This document shows, one piece after another, positions 49,750-60,938 of a stretch of 64,000 nt of DNA. Numbering within the stretch: position 1 is the stretch's first letter; each line of letters starts with the position of its first letter. The stretch covers positions 558,001-622,000 of the forward strand of contig CAVWCL010000003.1 of the NCBI GenBank assembly GCA_963753485.1, given 5' to 3'. The notes below the pieces were generated by a model. It did no database searches. It worked only from the letters and a program-made list of their open reading frames with translations, and was not told the origin of the DNA. The stretch is from CAWDLX01 sp963753485 (GTDB lineage Bacteria > Actinomycetota > Actinomycetes > Mycobacteriales > Micromonosporaceae). The position numbers and the translations under genes are program-made.

Positions 49750-50408
49750 ACACGACGACCGTCAAGCAAACGTTGACCCGCAAACGTGGCAAGCGGGCGA
49801 AGCGGGTCGTGGAGAACCCGGCGTACGCCTCGTTCGCCCGCCGCGTTGTCAGGGCCTACGGTCGCAGGGTTGCCGACGGCGACATCGCCGCCCTGGGCGA
49901 GTTGGTGCTGTTCGTCTCCGATGTGGACGACGTGGTCCGCGCGGCGGTGGCCGGTCTTCGCCGGTGGGGCTACTCCTGGTATGACATCGCGACCCAGGCC
50001 GGGATCAGCAAGCAGGCTGCGCAACAGCGTTGGGGCACCCCGGCCGACCGCCACGCCCTGGACCCGCGGCTGTTGCAGGCCGGATTGTGCGTGAGCGTCG
50101 CGACCCTGGTCGAGGTATTCGCCGACCACTATCCCGGCAGTCCCACGCCGTCGTTGTGTCCCGGCTGCGGCTACCCGTATCCGGACAAGGTCAGCGACTG
50201 CCCGACCAACGCGACCGTCCGCCCGCAGCTGTACAAGCGCCGCGCCGAAGATCCCTCGGCGTTGGCCCGCCTGAGCCCGGAGCAGTTCGAGAACCTGCAC
50301 GACCGCACCGCGGTGCGCGTCAACCGCGCCGCCGCCCGGCATGCCGCCCGAAACCACGCGCTGGCGTATCTGGGCGGAGCTCTGTTTGACCTGGACTCCA
50401 GGAGCTGA
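49746..50408 (+). CDS. AICE helix-turn-helix protein
   Basis: A 220-aa protein. A basic N-terminus (TLTRKRGKRAKRVVENPAYA) is followed by a helical region and YSWYDIATQAGISKQAAQQR W, a helix-turn-helix. A possible zinc pair occurs later (LCPGCGYPYPDKVSDC). Probably DNA-binding; role in the element unknown. Confidence 0.65.
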   Translation: MNTTTVKQTLTRKRGKRAKRVVENPAYASFARRVVRAYGRRVADGDIAALGELVLFVSDVDDVVRAAVAGLRRWGYSWYDIATQAGISKQAAQQRWGTPADRHALDPRLLQAGLCVSVATLVEVFADHYPGSPTPSLCPGCGYPYPDKVSDCPTNATVRPQLYKRRAEDPSALARLSPEQFENLHDRTAVRVNRAAARHAARNHALAYLGGALFDLDSRS

Positions 50409-50412
50409 CCCG

Positions 50413-50568
50413 ATGTGCTCCTGGTGCTCATCCCGTACGGCTGCCATCCGATTCACGTCGGTGATCAGTTACCTGCGCGACCGCAGGGGCACGGCCGGAC
50501 CTGGTCCGGTCCACACGCCATCTGACGGCGGGTCGTCGCTGTCCGAGTCGACCACAGGAGGTCGGTAG
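50413..50568 (+). CDS. Small AICE protein
   Basis: A 51-aa frame, MCSWCSSRTAAIRFTSVISY, LRDRRGTAGPGPVHTPSDGG and a Ser/Thr-rich end, five bases after the upstream stop and sharing its last base with the SpdB start. A CxxC lies at the N-terminus. Tight packing supports it; no family known. Confidence 0.45.
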   Translation: MCSWCSSRTAAIRFTSVISYLRDRRGTAGPGPVHTPSDGGSSLSESTTGGR

Positions 50569-51478
50569 TGTCTCGTGCCAAGCAGCCCGGTAGCGGGTGG
50601 GCGTATTCCGGCGTGGTGGTCGGGGCTACGGTCTCGATCGCCGCGAACGTGGCGCACTCCTTCCTACCCCCTGCGCATGCCCCGCAGGGTTGGGCTCCCG
50701 AGAAAGGCGCTGTCGCCAGCGCCGTTGTCTGGCCCGTGGTCCTGTTCTGGGCGATTGAGATCCTCGTCCGGGTGCAGTGGCCGCGCCGCTGGAGCTACGC
50801 ATTTCTGCGATGGGCGGGCATGCTCCCCGTCGCCGGAGTCGCAGCATTCGTGTCCTACCGACACCTCTCCGGCCTCCTCGCGCACTACGGCGAGGACGCC
50901 ATCGTCTCTCACGTCGGCCCGCTCGCCATCGACGGCCTTATGATCATGGCCACCGGTGCCATCTACGCGGGTAAGCGTGCCGCCTCCTTGGCGGACGCTG
51001 TCGTCGTGCTGGCTGCCACACAGCCAGCCAAGACCGTCACCACCCAGGTTGCCCCGGCGACCAGGCCCCCAGCCCCGACAGCAATTGCAGGTTCGGCCTC
51101 AACCGGCCGACAGCCAGTGACGATGACTGCGGCACCGCCCGGTGCCACACCCCAATCCTCGACTCGTGCCACCCCAGCGAAGCGACCCGCCCCGAAGCCG
51201 ACCGCGCCGACTCAGTCCGCCATCGACAACCCTGTCACCGGCCAGGATCAGAGCCAGCACAAGTCGACCAAGGAATCCGGGCTGCTGCGCCGGGCACGAC
51301 ACCTGGCCGAGGACCACCGGGTCAACACCGGGCGTAGCATGACTGCCGCAGAACTCGCCACCCGGCTCAAGGTCCGCGAGAAGCTGGCTCAGCAGCTGCT
51401 CAACGGAATGGGAACCGGCAAGGACCCCCAGGGTCCGGCCACCGCGCTCAACGGCACCCCCGTTGAAACGGCGACCCG

Positions 51479-51482
<4 letters not shown>
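50568..51482 (+). CDS. SpdB-like spread protein (DUF2637)
   Basis: A 304-aa protein with four membrane segments in the first 140 residues (VVVGATVSIAANVAHSFLPP, AVVWPVVLFWAIEILVRVQW, MLPVAGVAAFVSYRHLSGLL, PLAIDGLMIMATGAIYAGKR), the DUF2637 pattern. A long Pro/Ala/Thr linker follows and then a helix-turn-helix-like tail (TAAELATRLKVREKLAQQLL). Spd proteins help plasmid spread between mycelial compartments. Overlaps the initiator gene by four bases. Confidence 0.85.
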
Positions 51483-53020
<1,538 letters not shown>

Positions 53021-53075
53021 AAACTCCACAGTGGACGAATTCTTTCAGTTACAGAAACGACTCAAGGAGAACGAG

Positions 53076-53270
53076 ATGGAACTAATGACTACTGAAGAGC
53101 TGGCGACGCTGCTGCGACGTGACCCGTCGACGCTGCGGCGCTGGCGAACCTCCCGACCCCCGCAGGGTCCGCCGTTCCTGCGGCTGTCCTCGGGGGTGAC
53201 GATGTACGACGTGGAGGACGTCCGGCTATGGCTCGCGCGTAGCCGAGTTGATCCGGCGGTGGCGGCCTGA
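53076..53270 (+). CDS. xis: Excisionase (Xis), MerR-like helix-turn-helix
   Basis: A 64-aa protein from ATG 53076, with AAGGAG six bases upstream: MTTEELATLLRRDPSTLRRW, PFLRLSSGVTMYDVEDVRLW. This is the small winged-helix excisionase of AICEs. Its stop overlaps the integrase start (TGATG). Confidence 0.85.
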   Translation: MELMTTEELATLLRRDPSTLRRWRTSRPPQGPPFLRLSSGVTMYDVEDVRLWLARSRVDPAVAA

Positions 53271-54478
53271 TGGGCGTCTCGCAGTTGCCCCCCATCGGAG
53301 TGCGGCTCTCATCCGATGTAGAGGACCTGGGGGAGGGCCGCGACAACCGGTACCGGGCTCGGGTCCGCTGGATCGACCCGCACACACATCGTCGAAGGTC
53401 GAAGTCCGAGTGTCTACCGTCGTCGGAAGACGCGCGGTCTTGGATCGACCGGATGGGTCGGGCGGCGCGTGGCGGCGTCGACCCGATCGCGGCAACGATG
53501 CGCCTCGCCGAGTTTGGGGAGGCGGTTATGCCGCTGGCCACGCGAGGGCTGGAGCGGAAGACGCTTGATCCGTACCTGGCGGGGTGGCGACGACGGGTGG
53601 TGCCCACGCTCGGCCACCTGCCGGTGCGGATGATCACGAACGGTGCGGTCGATCGGGCGGTCTACGGCTGGATCGCTGATGAGTGCAGCCGGTCGACGGT
53701 CAAGAACAGCATGGCCGTGCTGGTTCGGGTGATGGAACAGGCCCTGCGTGACGGGCTCATCGACCGCAACCCGGCCCGGGTCACTGGCTGGCAGCGTGAG
53801 TACCAGCTCGCTGAGGACGAGTTGGACGACCCTCGGTCGTTGGCGCTCCCGGCCTGGGAGTCGCTGACGGAGCTGGCGCTCGCGCTTGTGAATCGTTCGC
53901 ACGGCCGATTCCACGGCTGGGGTGACATCGTCGTGTTCGCGGCCGCGACGGCGGCTCGCATCGGCGAGGTGTCCGGGGTACGCCGCGACGACATCGACGC
54001 CGACACCTGGCTGTGGACCGTGCGACGGCAGACCACGCCCGGTCCGGGCGGTCTGATCGACAAGGGCACCAAGGGCAAGCGTGCCCGGACCGTACCGATC
54101 ATCGAAGAGGTACGCCCGATGGTCGCCGAGCGACTGTCAGCCGCGTCCGGTCCGGACGCCCGGCTGTTCACCGGCCCGAAAGGTGGCCGGATCAGCACCG
54201 CCGTCCTTCGGGACGCGACCCATTGGGACGACGTGGTCAGCGAACTCGGCTACCTGCACCTTCGCCGGCACGACCTCCGACACACCGGCCTGACATGGAT
54301 GGCCGATGCCGGCGTCCCCGTACACGTCCTGCGCAAGATCGCCGGACACGGATCGCTCGTCACAACGCAGCGCTACCTGCACTCCGACCGGCACAACTTC
54401 GAAGACGCGGGCGTGGCCCTGAGCGCACATCTCAGCGTCCGTCGGTCCACAAGTGGTCCACAACTACGGGCGGTCTAG
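53270..54478 (+). CDS. int: Tyrosine site-specific integrase
   Basis: A 402-aa recombinase with an N-terminal SAM-like core-binding domain (about 75-175) and a catalytic domain with Arg230 (AATAARIGEVSG), HDLRH (His334, Arg337), His360 (KIAGHGSL) and the nucleophile Tyr369 (TQRYLHSD). It lies 65 bases from the attachment repeat in tRNA-Pro, as expected for an enzyme that inserts the element there. Confidence 0.95.
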   Translation: MGVSQLPPIGVRLSSDVEDLGEGRDNRYRARVRWIDPHTHRRRSKSECLPSSEDARSWIDRMGRAARGGVDPIAATMRLAEFGEAVMPLATRGLERKTLDPYLAGWRRRVVPTLGHLPVRMITNGAVDRAVYGWIADECSRSTVKNSMAVLVRVMEQALRDGLIDRNPARVTGWQREYQLAEDELDDPRSLALPAWESLTELALALVNRSHGRFHGWGDIVVFAAATAARIGEVSGVRRDDIDADTWLWTVRRQTTPGPGGLIDKGTKGKRARTVPIIEEVRPMVAERLSAASGPDARLFTGPKGGRISTAVLRDATHWDDVVSELGYLHLRRHDLRHTGLTWMADAGVPVHVLRKIAGHGSLVTTQRYLHSDRHNFEDAGVALSAHLSVRRSTSGPQLRAV

Positions 54479-54543
54479 ATCCCTGATGTGCATGACCATC
54501 GATACGAAACGGCCGCTGAGCTGGGCGTCAGCGGGGAGCGATG

Positions 54544-54619
<76 letters not shown>

Positions 54620-54861
54620 TGGCTCCGCCCTGGCGGGCTCGGCTGGTACAGCGTAGCGCACGCGGCCGGCCGCAAGCCGTGGCCGGTGCCCGCCGCGGCC
54701 GCCCACGAGGGGCGCCGGCGGAACCAGGACGAGACCCGGATGGGGAAGAGTAGGTGTACCGGGAGCGACACCAACTCTTCGCGATCACGAGGCTCGGCAG
54801 CACGGCTGGCCAAAGCAAGGCCCGACGCCAGCCGGCCCGCCAGCGGAAGCAGAAGCGCGAC

Positions 54862-55884
54862 CTATTTGGACATGAAGGCTTCGTACTCCTCGATCACCTC
54901 ATCGCTGGGGCCGTCGGCCCGAATGACGCCCGCCTCCAACCAGATGGTGCGCTCGCAGGTTTCCCGTACGGTGCCGATCGCGTGGCTGACCAGGAAGACC
55001 GTGCCGGCCTGCTCGCGCAGCTCGCGGATGCGTTCCTCACTGCGCCGGCGGAACCGGGCATCGCCGGTGGCCAGCGCTTCGTCGATGAGCAGCACGTCGT
55101 GTTGCTTGGCGGCGGCGATGGCAAAGCGCAGGCGGGCGCTCATGCCGGAGGAGTAAGTGGCCATGGGCAGCGAGCTGAAGTCCCCCCGGTCGTTGATGCC
55201 GGAGAAGTCGATGATCGCCGGGGTATGCTCGCGGGCCTCGGCGAGGCTCATGCCCATGGCCAGGCAGCCCAGGACGACGTTGCGTTCGCCGGACAGGTCG
55301 GTGAGCAGGGCGGCGTTGACGCCGAGCAACGAGGGCTGGCCCATGGTGTAGACGGCGCCGTAGTTGACCGGGAGCAGTCCGGCGATCGTGCGCAGCAGGG
55401 TCGACTTGCCGGAGCCGTTGCTGCCGATCAGCCCGATCGCCTCGCCCCGGTACGAGGTGAAGCTGACGCCCTTGACGGCGTGGACCTCGCGGACCACGGG
55501 GGAGCGGGTGCCGGTCATGATGCGCTTGAAGGCGGCGATCGGGCTGGTGCTGTTGGCCATGCCGGCGCCGTACACGCGATAGATCACATGGACGTTGTCG
55601 GCGATGACCGTGGGCACCCGCTCGCCCGGGTCGAGATCGGCGGGCGCAGCCGACGGCCCGGCCGAGGGTCCGGCCAAAGGCCCAGCCGAAGCCCCAGGCG
55701 AAGGTCCTGCCGAGGCCACAGCCGAAGCCCCAGGCGAAGGTTCTGCCGAGGCCCCAGCCGGGGACCCAGCCGAAGGTCCAGTCGCAGACCCAGCCGGGGG
55801 CGGTCCGGCCACCGTCACCGGCGCCTTCGGGCCAGCGGTGCCGAGGGGCACGAACGTGCTGTCCGTTGGCGGCTTTTCAGCCAC
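54862..55884 (-). CDS. ABC transporter ATP-binding protein, polysaccharide export (TagH/Wzt-like)
   Basis: A 340-aa protein. The first about 95 residues are a low-complexity Ala/Gly/Pro/Ser tract with repeated PSAG/PGAS units. The ATPase follows with GSNGSGKS (Walker A), YSSGMSARL (signature) and VLLIDEALATGD (Walker B), the wording typical of teichoic acid or O-antigen exporters. It overlaps the permease gene by 8 bases. With the permease it exports a lipid-linked glycan. Confidence 0.88.
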   Translation of the reverse strand: MAEKPPTDSTFVPLGTAGPKAPVTVAGPPPAGSATGPSAGSPAGASAEPSPGASAVASAGPSPGASAGPLAGPSAGPSAAPADLDPGERVPTVIADNVHVIYRVYGAGMANSTSPIAAFKRIMTGTRSPVVREVHAVKGVSFTSYRGEAIGLIGSNGSGKSTLLRTIAGLLPVNYGAVYTMGQPSLLGVNAALLTDLSGERNVVLGCLAMGMSLAEAREHTPAIIDFSGINDRGDFSSLPMATYSSGMSARLRFAIAAAKQHDVLLIDEALATGDARFRRRSEERIRELREQAGTVFLVSHAIGTVRETCERTIWLEAGVIRADGPSDEVIEEYEAFMSK

Positions 55885-56773
55885 GGCCGTACTCCTGTTC
55901 GCCGCGCCAGAAGTAGACGAACCCGGCCACCCCGGCGACCATCGCCCAGGCCAGCGCGAGCAGCCACAGTCGGGCGGGCGGCGTGGCGATCGGCGCGGAC
56001 TCCAGGAGCGCGTGCCGGACCAGCTCGATGTAGATCAGCAGCGGGTTCAGCTGCACCAGCTGGGCCGCCAGGTGCGGCAGGTGTTTCGCGAAGTTGTCGA
56101 CGTTGTACAGCACGCCGGAGGCGTACATCCAGGTTCGCATGACGAACGGTATGATCTGCTTCAGATCGGTGAGCTTCGAGCCCAGCCGCGCCAGCACCAG
56201 GGCGAGCCCGGCGTTGAAGATCGCCTGCAGCACCAGGGCCGGCGCCAGCAACAGCCAGTTCAGCGTGATCGGCTCGCCGGTGACCAGGACGATGGCGGCA
56301 AGCACGCCGATCGAGACGAGCAGGTTCTGCATGTTCATCAGGGTCATCGCCAGCGGCAGGCTGGCCCGGGGGAAATGCAGCGCCCGGATCAGGCCCAGGT
56401 TGCCGGTGATCGACTGGGTTCCGGCGAGCACGACCGTCTGGGTGAAGCTGAACACGAACAGTCCGGCGCACAGGTAGGCCACGAAGTTCGGGATGCCTTG
56501 GCGGGTGTTCAGGATCACGCCGAAGATCAGGTAGTAGACGCCCGCGTTGAAGAGCGGGTTGAGCACCTGCCAGAGCCGCCCGAGCCGGGCGTTGCCGAAG
56601 GACGCGACCAGCCGGGCGACCGCGTACGCCGAGATGAAATTCCGGTACGCCCACAGCGCTCGCACGTACGGCACCAGTCTCGGGCGGACGCCGGCGACGC
56701 TGAGCCCGTGACGCGAGGCGAGCTGCGCCTTGGCGTCGTCAAGGGCGGTGTCGGCGATCGCCAGGTTGGTCAT
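55877..56773 (-). CDS. ABC transporter permease, polysaccharide export (TagG/Wzm-like)
   Basis: A 298-aa membrane protein of the ABC-2 polyol/teichoic type: LWQVLNPLFNAGVYYLIFGV, AYLCAGLFVFSFTQTVVLAG, LHFPRASLPLAMTLMNMQNL, PFVMRTWMYASGVLYNVDNF, LNPLLIYIELVRHALLES. Six membrane segments are visible. It is the first gene of the two-gene unit; the glycosyltransferase and FkbM genes at 58-61 kb, same strand, may build the exported glycan. Confidence 0.87.
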   Translation of the reverse strand: MTNLAIADTALDDAKAQLASRHGLSVAGVRPRLVPYVRALWAYRNFISAYAVARLVASFGNARLGRLWQVLNPLFNAGVYYLIFGVILNTRQGIPNFVAYLCAGLFVFSFTQTVVLAGTQSITGNLGLIRALHFPRASLPLAMTLMNMQNLLVSIGVLAAIVLVTGEPITLNWLLLAPALVLQAIFNAGLALVLARLGSKLTDLKQIIPFVMRTWMYASGVLYNVDNFAKHLPHLAAQLVQLNPLLIYIELVRHALLESAPIATPPARLWLLALAWAMVAGVAGFVYFWRGEQEYGRG

Positions 56774-56933
56774 CGCTGCGCGCTCCGGTCGCTGTGCACC
56801 CTTTGCTGCCCCTCCATCCTCGGCCAGACATGGCGTGGCGAGCGCCGGCCGGGTTCGGGCGTCGCCGTCGAGCCAGGCTAACCGACCCGTACGTCGCGAC
56901 GCAACCGTAGCGTCCTTGCGTTACATTTGTCTC

Positions 56934-57605
56934 GTGACACTCGACAACCGGCCAACGGCCGAGCACGGGCGCACCATCGACGGCCGGCGCCCGGTGGCCG
57001 GCGCGGCCGTGCTCCGGGGCGAGATCACCGCCGCGATCCGCCAGGCGGTCGTGGCCGAGCTGGCCGCGGTCGGCTACGGGCGGCTCTCGATCGAGGCGGT
57101 CGCCCGCCGGGCCGGGGTCGCCAAGACCGCGGTGTACCGCCGCTGGGGCTCGAAGCTGGAGATGGTGCTGGAGCTGGTCGCGGCGGCGGCCGGGCCGAGC
57201 CTCACCCTGCCCGACTCGGGCAGCCTCGCCGGCGACATCGAGTTCGTGCTCCGGCTGGCGGCGAAGGCGCTGCGACACCCGGTCGCCTCCCAGATCATCC
57301 CCGACCTGCTGGCCGAGGCCGCCCGCAACCCGCAGATCGCCCAGACACTCCAGGACACCCTGCGGGCCAACCAGCGCGAGATCGGCGGTCGGCTGGTGAG
57401 CCGGGCGGTCGAGCGCGGCGAGCTGCCGGCCGGCGCCGACCCGGACTCGGTGATCGATCTCATCGTCGGGCCGCTCTACTGGCATCTCGCGATCGCCCGC
57501 GCGCCGCTCACCTCGCCCCAGCTGGTCCGGCTCGCATCCGCCTGTGCGGCCGGGGCCGTGGCCATCTGCACGAGCGATGTCGGCGCCGCGGTGGCACCAC
57601 GCTGA
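56934..57605 (+). CDS. TetR/AcrR family transcriptional regulator
   Basis: A 223-aa regulator with a standard HTH (YGRLSIEAVARRAGVAKTAV YRRWGSK) and a TetR_C-type C-terminal half (LRLAAKALRHPVASQIIPDL, VIDLIVGPLYWHLAIARAP). GTG 56934 is chosen because of the family N-terminus; it lies 160 bases from the divergent permease gene, so this promoter region may be its target. Confidence 0.87.
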   Translation: MTLDNRPTAEHGRTIDGRRPVAGAAVLRGEITAAIRQAVVAELAAVGYGRLSIEAVARRAGVAKTAVYRRWGSKLEMVLELVAAAAGPSLTLPDSGSLAGDIEFVLRLAAKALRHPVASQIIPDLLAEAARNPQIAQTLQDTLRANQREIGGRLVSRAVERGELPAGADPDSVIDLIVGPLYWHLAIARAPLTSPQLVRLASACAAGAVAICTSDVGAAVAPR

Positions 57606-57644
57606 CCTCATCCAAAAGGGCCCTGGGCGGATCAGGCGCCGGCG

Positions 57645-58148
57645 TCAGCTCGTGAACGCGACCTCGGTCGCCACGCCGGCGGCCAGAAGCTCGACGGCGG
57701 CCAGAAGCTCGACGGCGAGCGGCATCGAGGACGGGTCGCCCACGACGAGGCGCTCGACCGGCGAGCCGGAAACCACCTCGGTACGGATGAGGCCGGCGCG
57801 CGGATCGCCCCAGATCCGCCGGTGCAGCGGTAGGAACAGCCGGCGGTGCACCCGGTCGGCGATCCGCCGCTGGTACGCCGGCACCCGCGAACCGAGGCCG
57901 AGCAGTCTCGCGGTCCGGGGTACCGCCGTGTAGAGCAGCGCCTGCTCGACCCGGAACGCCCAGTGCCGGCCCTCCAGCGGGGCCAGCTCGACCACCCGTA
58001 CCCGGGCATCGAAGGGGTCCTCGGACCAGTCCTGCCCCCGGGAGACCACGACGGTCACCGGGGAACCACTGGCCACCACCGCGCCCGCCTCCTCGACCAC
58101 GGCACGTCGCCGGGTCGCCCCGACTGCGAGGATGACCACCTCAGCCAT
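57645..58148 (-). CDS. Unknown protein of the surface-glycan locus
   Basis: A 167-aa protein (MAEVVILAVGATRRRAVVEE AGAVVASGSPVTVVVSRGQDW) with a Rossmann-like beginning. A perfect 18-bp tandem repeat at 57678-57713 makes AVELLA occur twice near the end. Its ATG overlaps the stop of the glycosyltransferase by eight bases, so it belongs to that operon. No function assigned. Confidence 0.65.
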   Translation of the reverse strand: MAEVVILAVGATRRRAVVEEAGAVVASGSPVTVVVSRGQDWSEDPFDARVRVVELAPLEGRHWAFRVEQALLYTAVPRTARLLGLGSRVPAYQRRIADRVHRRLFLPLHRRIWGDPRAGLIRTEVVSGSPVERLVVGDPSSMPLAVELLAAVELLAAGVATEVAFTS

Positions 58149-59355
58149 GGCTGGCCACCTCGGCCGGGAACCAGGCGCGGCGGTGTGCCTCGGCGAATGC
58201 CTGGTAGCCGAAGCGGCCGGCGAGCACCTGGCGGGCGTGTTCGAGGTCGAGTCCGGCGGGCCAGCGCGCGCGCAGCCGCGCGTACCCGCGGACCAGCTCG
58301 TCGCTGCCCTCCTCCACCGCGACGAGTTCGCCGGCCGCCGCCTCGACCCCGGCGAGGGTTTCCTCGGGCCCGCCGCACCGGGTCACCAGCACCGGCAGGC
58401 CGGCGGCGATCGCCTCGACCACGGTCAGGCCGAACGTCTCCTGGCGGCTGGGGTGCACCAGCAGATCGTGGCGGCGCAGCAGCGCCTGCGCGGCTTCGGG
58501 CGGCAGCGCGCCGGTGAAGGTGACCGCGCCGGTGAGCCCCAGCTCGCCCACCTTGGCGATGAGCTCGTCGCGTTGGGGTCCGTCGCCCACGATCGTGAGG
58601 CTCAGCCGGTCGTCCTCGACCCGGCACCGGGCGAACGCCTCGACCAGCCAGTGCACGCCCTTGGCCGGCTTGAGGCTGCCGACGAAGATCCACCGGCGAA
58701 GCTCGGTCACCGCGGCGTCCCGGCGGGTGTCGAAGGAGACCGGGTTGGACGCCACCTTGATCCGGTCGGCGTGGTGCGGGAACGCCGCCACCAGCCGGCG
58801 CCGGACACCGTCGCCGACCGCGAAGAAGCCGGTGCAGGCGGCCAGCAGCTCGTCGTAGCGGGCTCGGGCGGCGGGCTGCGCGAGCAGCCGGGGCAGGAAG
58901 CTGGCGTGCTCGGTCACGAAGACCCGGGCGTGCGGTGCGGCGTTGCGCACGGCGGCCCAGCCACTGGGCAGGCCGACATGGGCGTGCACCACCGCGGTCG
59001 GCAGCGGCTGTCCGGAAAGGACGGTGCGCAGGGCGTCGGCGTGGCGCTGGGCGATCGCGGCGTAGTCCAGCCCACCGCGCGCGACCACCGGCAGGTACAT
59101 CAGGTCGGCGCCCTCGACATCGGGCCGGGCTCGCACACCTCGTGGCACCAGCGCCGGGTACGCCCGGTCCACGGCGGCCGCCTCCCGGCGGGGGAGCCAG
59201 TGCACCCAGTCGTCGCAGTGGTAGACCGTCATCTCGGTCCACACTGGACGGGTGGCGGCCACGGCGGCCTGGACGAACGACCCGCGAAATGGCTGGGCGC
59301 GGGTGGGGTACCACGGCGTCACCACCGTGACGGCCGCTGCGGGCGGCGCGGTCAC
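58141..59355 (-). CDS. Glycosyltransferase, GT4 family
   Basis: A 404-aa GT-B enzyme: VTPWYPTRAQPFRGSFVQ at the N-terminus, VVHAHVGLPSG, then RWIFVGSLKPAKGVHWLVEA, LTIVGDGPQRDELIAKV, VHPSRQETFGLTVVEAIAAG (E-x7-E motif) and GLPVLVTRCGGPEE. It transfers a sugar from a nucleotide donor onto a glycan or lipid. Overlaps the FkbM gene by four bases. Confidence 0.9.
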   Translation of the reverse strand: MTAPPAAAVTVVTPWYPTRAQPFRGSFVQAAVAATRPVWTEMTVYHCDDWVHWLPRREAAAVDRAYPALVPRGVRARPDVEGADLMYLPVVARGGLDYAAIAQRHADALRTVLSGQPLPTAVVHAHVGLPSGWAAVRNAAPHARVFVTEHASFLPRLLAQPAARARYDELLAACTGFFAVGDGVRRRLVAAFPHHADRIKVASNPVSFDTRRDAAVTELRRWIFVGSLKPAKGVHWLVEAFARCRVEDDRLSLTIVGDGPQRDELIAKVGELGLTGAVTFTGALPPEAAQALLRRHDLLVHPSRQETFGLTVVEAIAAGLPVLVTRCGGPEETLAGVEAAAGELVAVEEGSDELVRGYARLRARWPAGLDLEHARQVLAGRFGYQAFAEAHRRAWFPAEVASHG

Positions 59356-60776
59356 CCCCGCGGGCCCGCCGGGGTACAGGCCGCCAGCGCGGCGGTGTGC
59401 GCCCGTACCGCGGTCCAGAAGTCATCCCCGGGCGGCTGCGGGGCGAAGAGCCACATGAGGTGGCGGTGGGTGTTGTCGCCGACGATCTTGGTCGCCTCCG
59501 CGTAGGGCACCTCATCCGCGATCGGGTACCAGGTGTAGTCGAATGGAGCGAGCACCTTCTCCAAGCTGTCCTCGACCCGCCCGGCAAGCACCTCGCACAG
59601 GATCCACGGACGGTGCTCGGCGATGGTGGCGGCCCCGCCGGCGAGCACGTCAGGCTCGGTGATCTCGGTGTCGACCTTCATCACGGCCGGCACCAGGCCG
59701 GTGCGGGCGACGTAGGAGTCGAGGGTCTCCACCGGCACGGTGATCTGAGCCGACGAGGGGCGGAAGCCCTCGGCGAGCGAGTTGGAGCTGTCGGTGTGGT
59801 CGGAGAGGTAGAACGTCGCAGTCCCGTTGCGCGCGCCGAGCGCTCTCGCCTCGGTGACGAACTGCAGCCGGTTGTCGGCGGCGAACCGGCGCGACACGTC
59901 GACCAGGGCCGGCGTCGGCTCGAACGCGACCACCGATCGGGCGCTCAGCGCGCTGGCCAGGGCGGCGTAGAGCCCGACGTTCGAGCCGATGTCGTAGACC
60001 GCTCCCGGGCCGGCGACGTCGATCGCGGCGAAGAAACTGGCCAACGACTCCCGCTCGTAACCGGCCAGGCCGGTCGCCGCCAGCATCCGGGGCACCGCGA
60101 GCTTCGGTGGCGCGGTCAGCACCAGCGGCCGGGACCGGACCCGACCACCGACCGCCGGCAAGGTGACGCTCACGACGCGATGGTCGACCGGCGTGCCCCG
60201 CCGGCGGCGGCGCCAGATCTGGAAGAGGTCCCGCGGCACCGTGACGGGGGCGGCGGCCGGGCGCCGGGCGCCGCGCACGAACGCCCGACCCACCTGCATC
60301 GTCGCCGAGCCGTCGATGCGGGCGGCGCGCGCTTTGGCCTGGGCCAGTCCCCGCCGCGCCTGTGCCAGCTGAGTTTCCCGTTCGGCGAGCACCGTCGCGG
60401 GCACACCCGGCGCAACCACGAGCACACTCAGGTCATCCTCCGAGCCGGCATCCACGATCTGGCCACCGGTGCCGGCGAGCGCGTCGAGGAGGACCGCCGA
60501 GGGCACCCGGTCCAGCGGCTCTGCGGCCACCAGGATGGCGACCGCCCCCGGCTGGAGCCGGCGCACCAGCGCCGCGAGATCCTGGTCCACCTCGAGCCGG
60601 GCGAGCACGACCGTGCCGGGACCGGACTCGAGCCGGGCCGCGTCCGACACGGTGAGGCGTACGGGACGGATGTGGTCGGGGAGGCCCAGCCGCTCGGCGA
60701 GCCCCTCCGGGCCGGTGACATCGACCACCTCGGTGACCGCGTCGAGGTAGGAGGGCAGGAGATCCTGGATCCGCAT
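59352..60776 (-). CDS. FkbM family methyltransferase
   Basis: A 474-aa protein. The first about 190 residues are an unassigned domain with a Rossmann-like beginning (VVDVTGPEGLAERLGLPDHI). The FkbM methyltransferase follows: YDIGSNVGLYAALASALSAR, VVAFEPTPALVDVSRRFAAD, MKVDTEITEPDVLAGG, WILCEVL. FkbM proteins O-methylate sugars or polyketides; here a glycan is likely. ATG 60776 has AGAAGGG upstream. Confidence 0.85.
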   Translation of the reverse strand: MRIQDLLPSYLDAVTEVVDVTGPEGLAERLGLPDHIRPVRLTVSDAARLESGPGTVVLARLEVDQDLAALVRRLQPGAVAILVAAEPLDRVPSAVLLDALAGTGGQIVDAGSEDDLSVLVVAPGVPATVLAERETQLAQARRGLAQAKARAARIDGSATMQVGRAFVRGARRPAAAPVTVPRDLFQIWRRRRRGTPVDHRVVSVTLPAVGGRVRSRPLVLTAPPKLAVPRMLAATGLAGYERESLASFFAAIDVAGPGAVYDIGSNVGLYAALASALSARSVVAFEPTPALVDVSRRFAADNRLQFVTEARALGARNGTATFYLSDHTDSSNSLAEGFRPSSAQITVPVETLDSYVARTGLVPAVMKVDTEITEPDVLAGGAATIAEHRPWILCEVLAGRVEDSLEKVLAPFDYTWYPIADEVPYAEATKIVGDNTHRHLMWLFAPQPPGDDFWTAVRAHTAALAACTPAGPRG

Positions 60777-60938
60777 GGGGCCCTTCTCAGCGGGTGCGGG
60801 GGGCCGGCAGTACGCACGACGTGCTCCGGCGCACCGGTCGGACCAGCTTCGACGTGCCCGCGAGATTAGCACGCCCCCGGGTGCGGCCAGCGGTCGGGAC
60901 GATGGCGTCCGGCGTGCCGTTACTGCTGACGGCCGGGC

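Noticed and set aside
54754..56142. 462-aa plus-strand open frame
   Set aside because: Antisense to the TagH/TagG exporter genes, which have all ABC motifs.
58132..60869. Long plus-strand frames (457 and 490 aa) over the glycosyltransferase and FkbM genes
   Set aside because: Typical GC-rich shadow translations (Arg, Gly, His, Asp repeats); no motifs.
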